Positions 30,403-30,867 of a DNA stretch of 30,867 nt are shown here, piece by piece. Source of the DNA: Dehalococcoidia bacterium (GTDB lineage Bacteria; Chloroflexota; Dehalococcoidia; SZUA-161); NCBI GenBank assembly GCA_030619685.1, contig JAUXAX010000022.1, positions 1 to 30,867 of the forward strand, read 5' to 3'. A program made the translations under genes and the position numbers. The first letter of the stretch is position 1, and each line of letters starts with the position of its first letter. The notes below the pieces were generated by a model, which was not told the origin of the DNA, did no database searches, and was given only the letters and a program-made list of their open reading frames with translations.

Positions 30403-30598
30403 AAGCCTGGCCGGGTTCGGGATCCAAGAGGGCGACTATGTCATATTAGACAAAGGGAGCCGTATAGAAGAGGGGAGTCTGTACCTAGTCTCAATAGGGG
30501 AAGAGATGTCTATATGTTACCTATCCCTGTCGGGCGACAAGCTCGATTGCCAATTTGAGGACGGGTCGACGCGGACTTATAAGGTCGACGAGGTGTAG
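30368..30598 (+). CDS. LexA/S24-fold protein, probably without peptidase activity
   Basis: A 76-residue protein that aligns by eye with the C-terminal self-cleaving domain of LexA/CI-type repressors: ALVADKSLAGFGIQEGDYVI (Ser at the GxSM position), LDKGSRIEEGSLYLVSIGEE, then MSICYLSLSGDKLDCQF. The place of the catalytic Lys (TVKRL in LexA) is Cys (SICYL), so the Ser-Lys dyad looks broken. No DNA-binding domain is fused. The excisionase-type HTH gene upstream might supply one. It overlaps the membrane-protein gene by 35 bases, and the start has no clear ribosome-binding site. Confidence 0.6.
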   Translation: MADPIYALVADKSLAGFGIQEGDYVILDKGSRIEEGSLYLVSIGEEMSICYLSLSGDKLDCQFEDGSTRTYKVDEV

Positions 30599-30677
30599 AT
30601 CGAGGGTAGAGTAGCATTGTCCGGGAGATGGAGAAAACACTAGGGGTCGTGTCTGGTTCTTTTTTGGCTGATTTTTA

Positions 30678-30729
30678 GGTAAGTGCGCTCATAAGCCCAT
30701 AGTCGCAGGTTCGAATCCTGCCGAGCCCA
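30678..30729 (+). other. tRNA-Met-like 3' fragment (possible attachment-site scar)
   Basis: The sequence matches the 3' half of an elongator tRNA-Met: loop CTCATAA (anticodon CAT at 30690-30692), variable AGTC, T-arm GCAGG-TTCGAAT-CCTGC (30705-30721), acceptor strand CGAGCCC (30722-30728) and discriminator A. The 5' half is missing or unrecognisable, and the anticodon stem does not pair well. Such 3' ends are left by integration into tRNA genes. No intact copy is in the window. Confidence 0.5.
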
Positions 30730-30867
30730 CAGTCACATAAAAAGTGGTCACTTTCAGTTAGAGCAACTGCCTCTCAGAGAGATCCTAGAGCTCTTGCTGA
30801 GAGGGAAAGAGAGTGCTACAACTAAGGCAAAGTGTCAAGAAACCGCAATAGCCTCGCAACCCTACTT
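30730..30867. other. Window end without recognised features
   Basis: No gene, repeat or RNA is supported in the last 138 bases. Confidence 0.4.

Noticed and set aside
30755..30810. Second tRNA-like sequence near the right edge
   Set aside because: A GTTAGAGC-like D-arm motif is present, but no anticodon stem, T-arm or acceptor pairing can be built.
1..30867. CRISPR array
   Set aside because: No regularly spaced repeat-spacer pattern was found; the only regular array is the short GTTCA iteron set.

Overview
The gene content looks like an uncultured anaerobic bacterium of the Chloroflexota, Dehalococcoidia-like. The basis is a Thi4-type thiazole synthase, a MOSC protein, a GSI-type glutamine synthetase, a DUF5679 mini-protein, a DUF6125-like protein, several CaiB/BaiF CoA-transferases, and moderately GC-rich DNA with many GTG/TTG starts. 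This is inferred from gene content only, not from a phylogeny.

Layout. (1) 1-4777, plus strand: a tightly packed sulfur and Fe-S set. It runs NifU tail, Thi4, DUF6775-like protein, ThiS/MoaD-like sulfur carrier, a decayed AIR-synthase-like gene, MnmA-like thiouridylase, MOSC protein and NadA, with ATGA-type overlaps. (2) 5362-6705: glnA behind a 584-base leader region rich in inverted repeats. (3) 10186-6804, minus strand: CoA-transferase, 2-hydroxyacid dehydrogenase and nitronate-monooxygenase-like flavoprotein, a probable catabolic operon. (4) 10779-12566: a glycosyltransferase and a DUF5679 protein. (5) 12790-15832: fragments of at least two CaiB/BaiF genes. Between them sit an intact Cys-rich protein plus ferredoxin-domain gene pair with its own promoter, an IS630-type transposase tail and a small multidrug-export family membrane protein. 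(6) 15869-18230: a DUF6125-like gene divergent from a GHKL ATPase with a possible nuclease-like C-terminus. (7) 18454-19972: two near-identical ~94 bp repeats bracketing a tandem ACT-domain gene, then a small membrane protein and a one-finger C2H2 protein. (8) 20467-25637: tRNA-Val, then an integrase-type island with two paralogous tyrosine recombinases, a zinc-ribbon membrane protein, a phased GTTCA iteron array, an HTH plus coiled-coil (KfrA-like architecture) protein and a coupled partner. (9) 25928-30729: an accessory region with two paralogous MarR regulators, two excisionase-type HTH proteins, a LuxR-type HTH gene broken by an amber codon, a small gene out of frame at a pentanucleotide repeat, a LexA-fold protein lacking its catalytic Lys, and a tRNA-Met-like 3' fragment at the right edge.

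The strongest leads are these. A promoter/operator element is shared by the GHKL ATPase gene and a MarR gene 10 kb away, which suggests a MarR-controlled regulon. The 11-12 bp phased GTTCA iterons lie in front of the coiled-coil DNA-binding protein. Removing one TCTTG unit exactly restores a 58-residue reading frame. The two-gene Cys-rich/ferredoxin module is intact between CoA-transferase remnants. All functional statements rest on reading motifs by eye; no database search was run.
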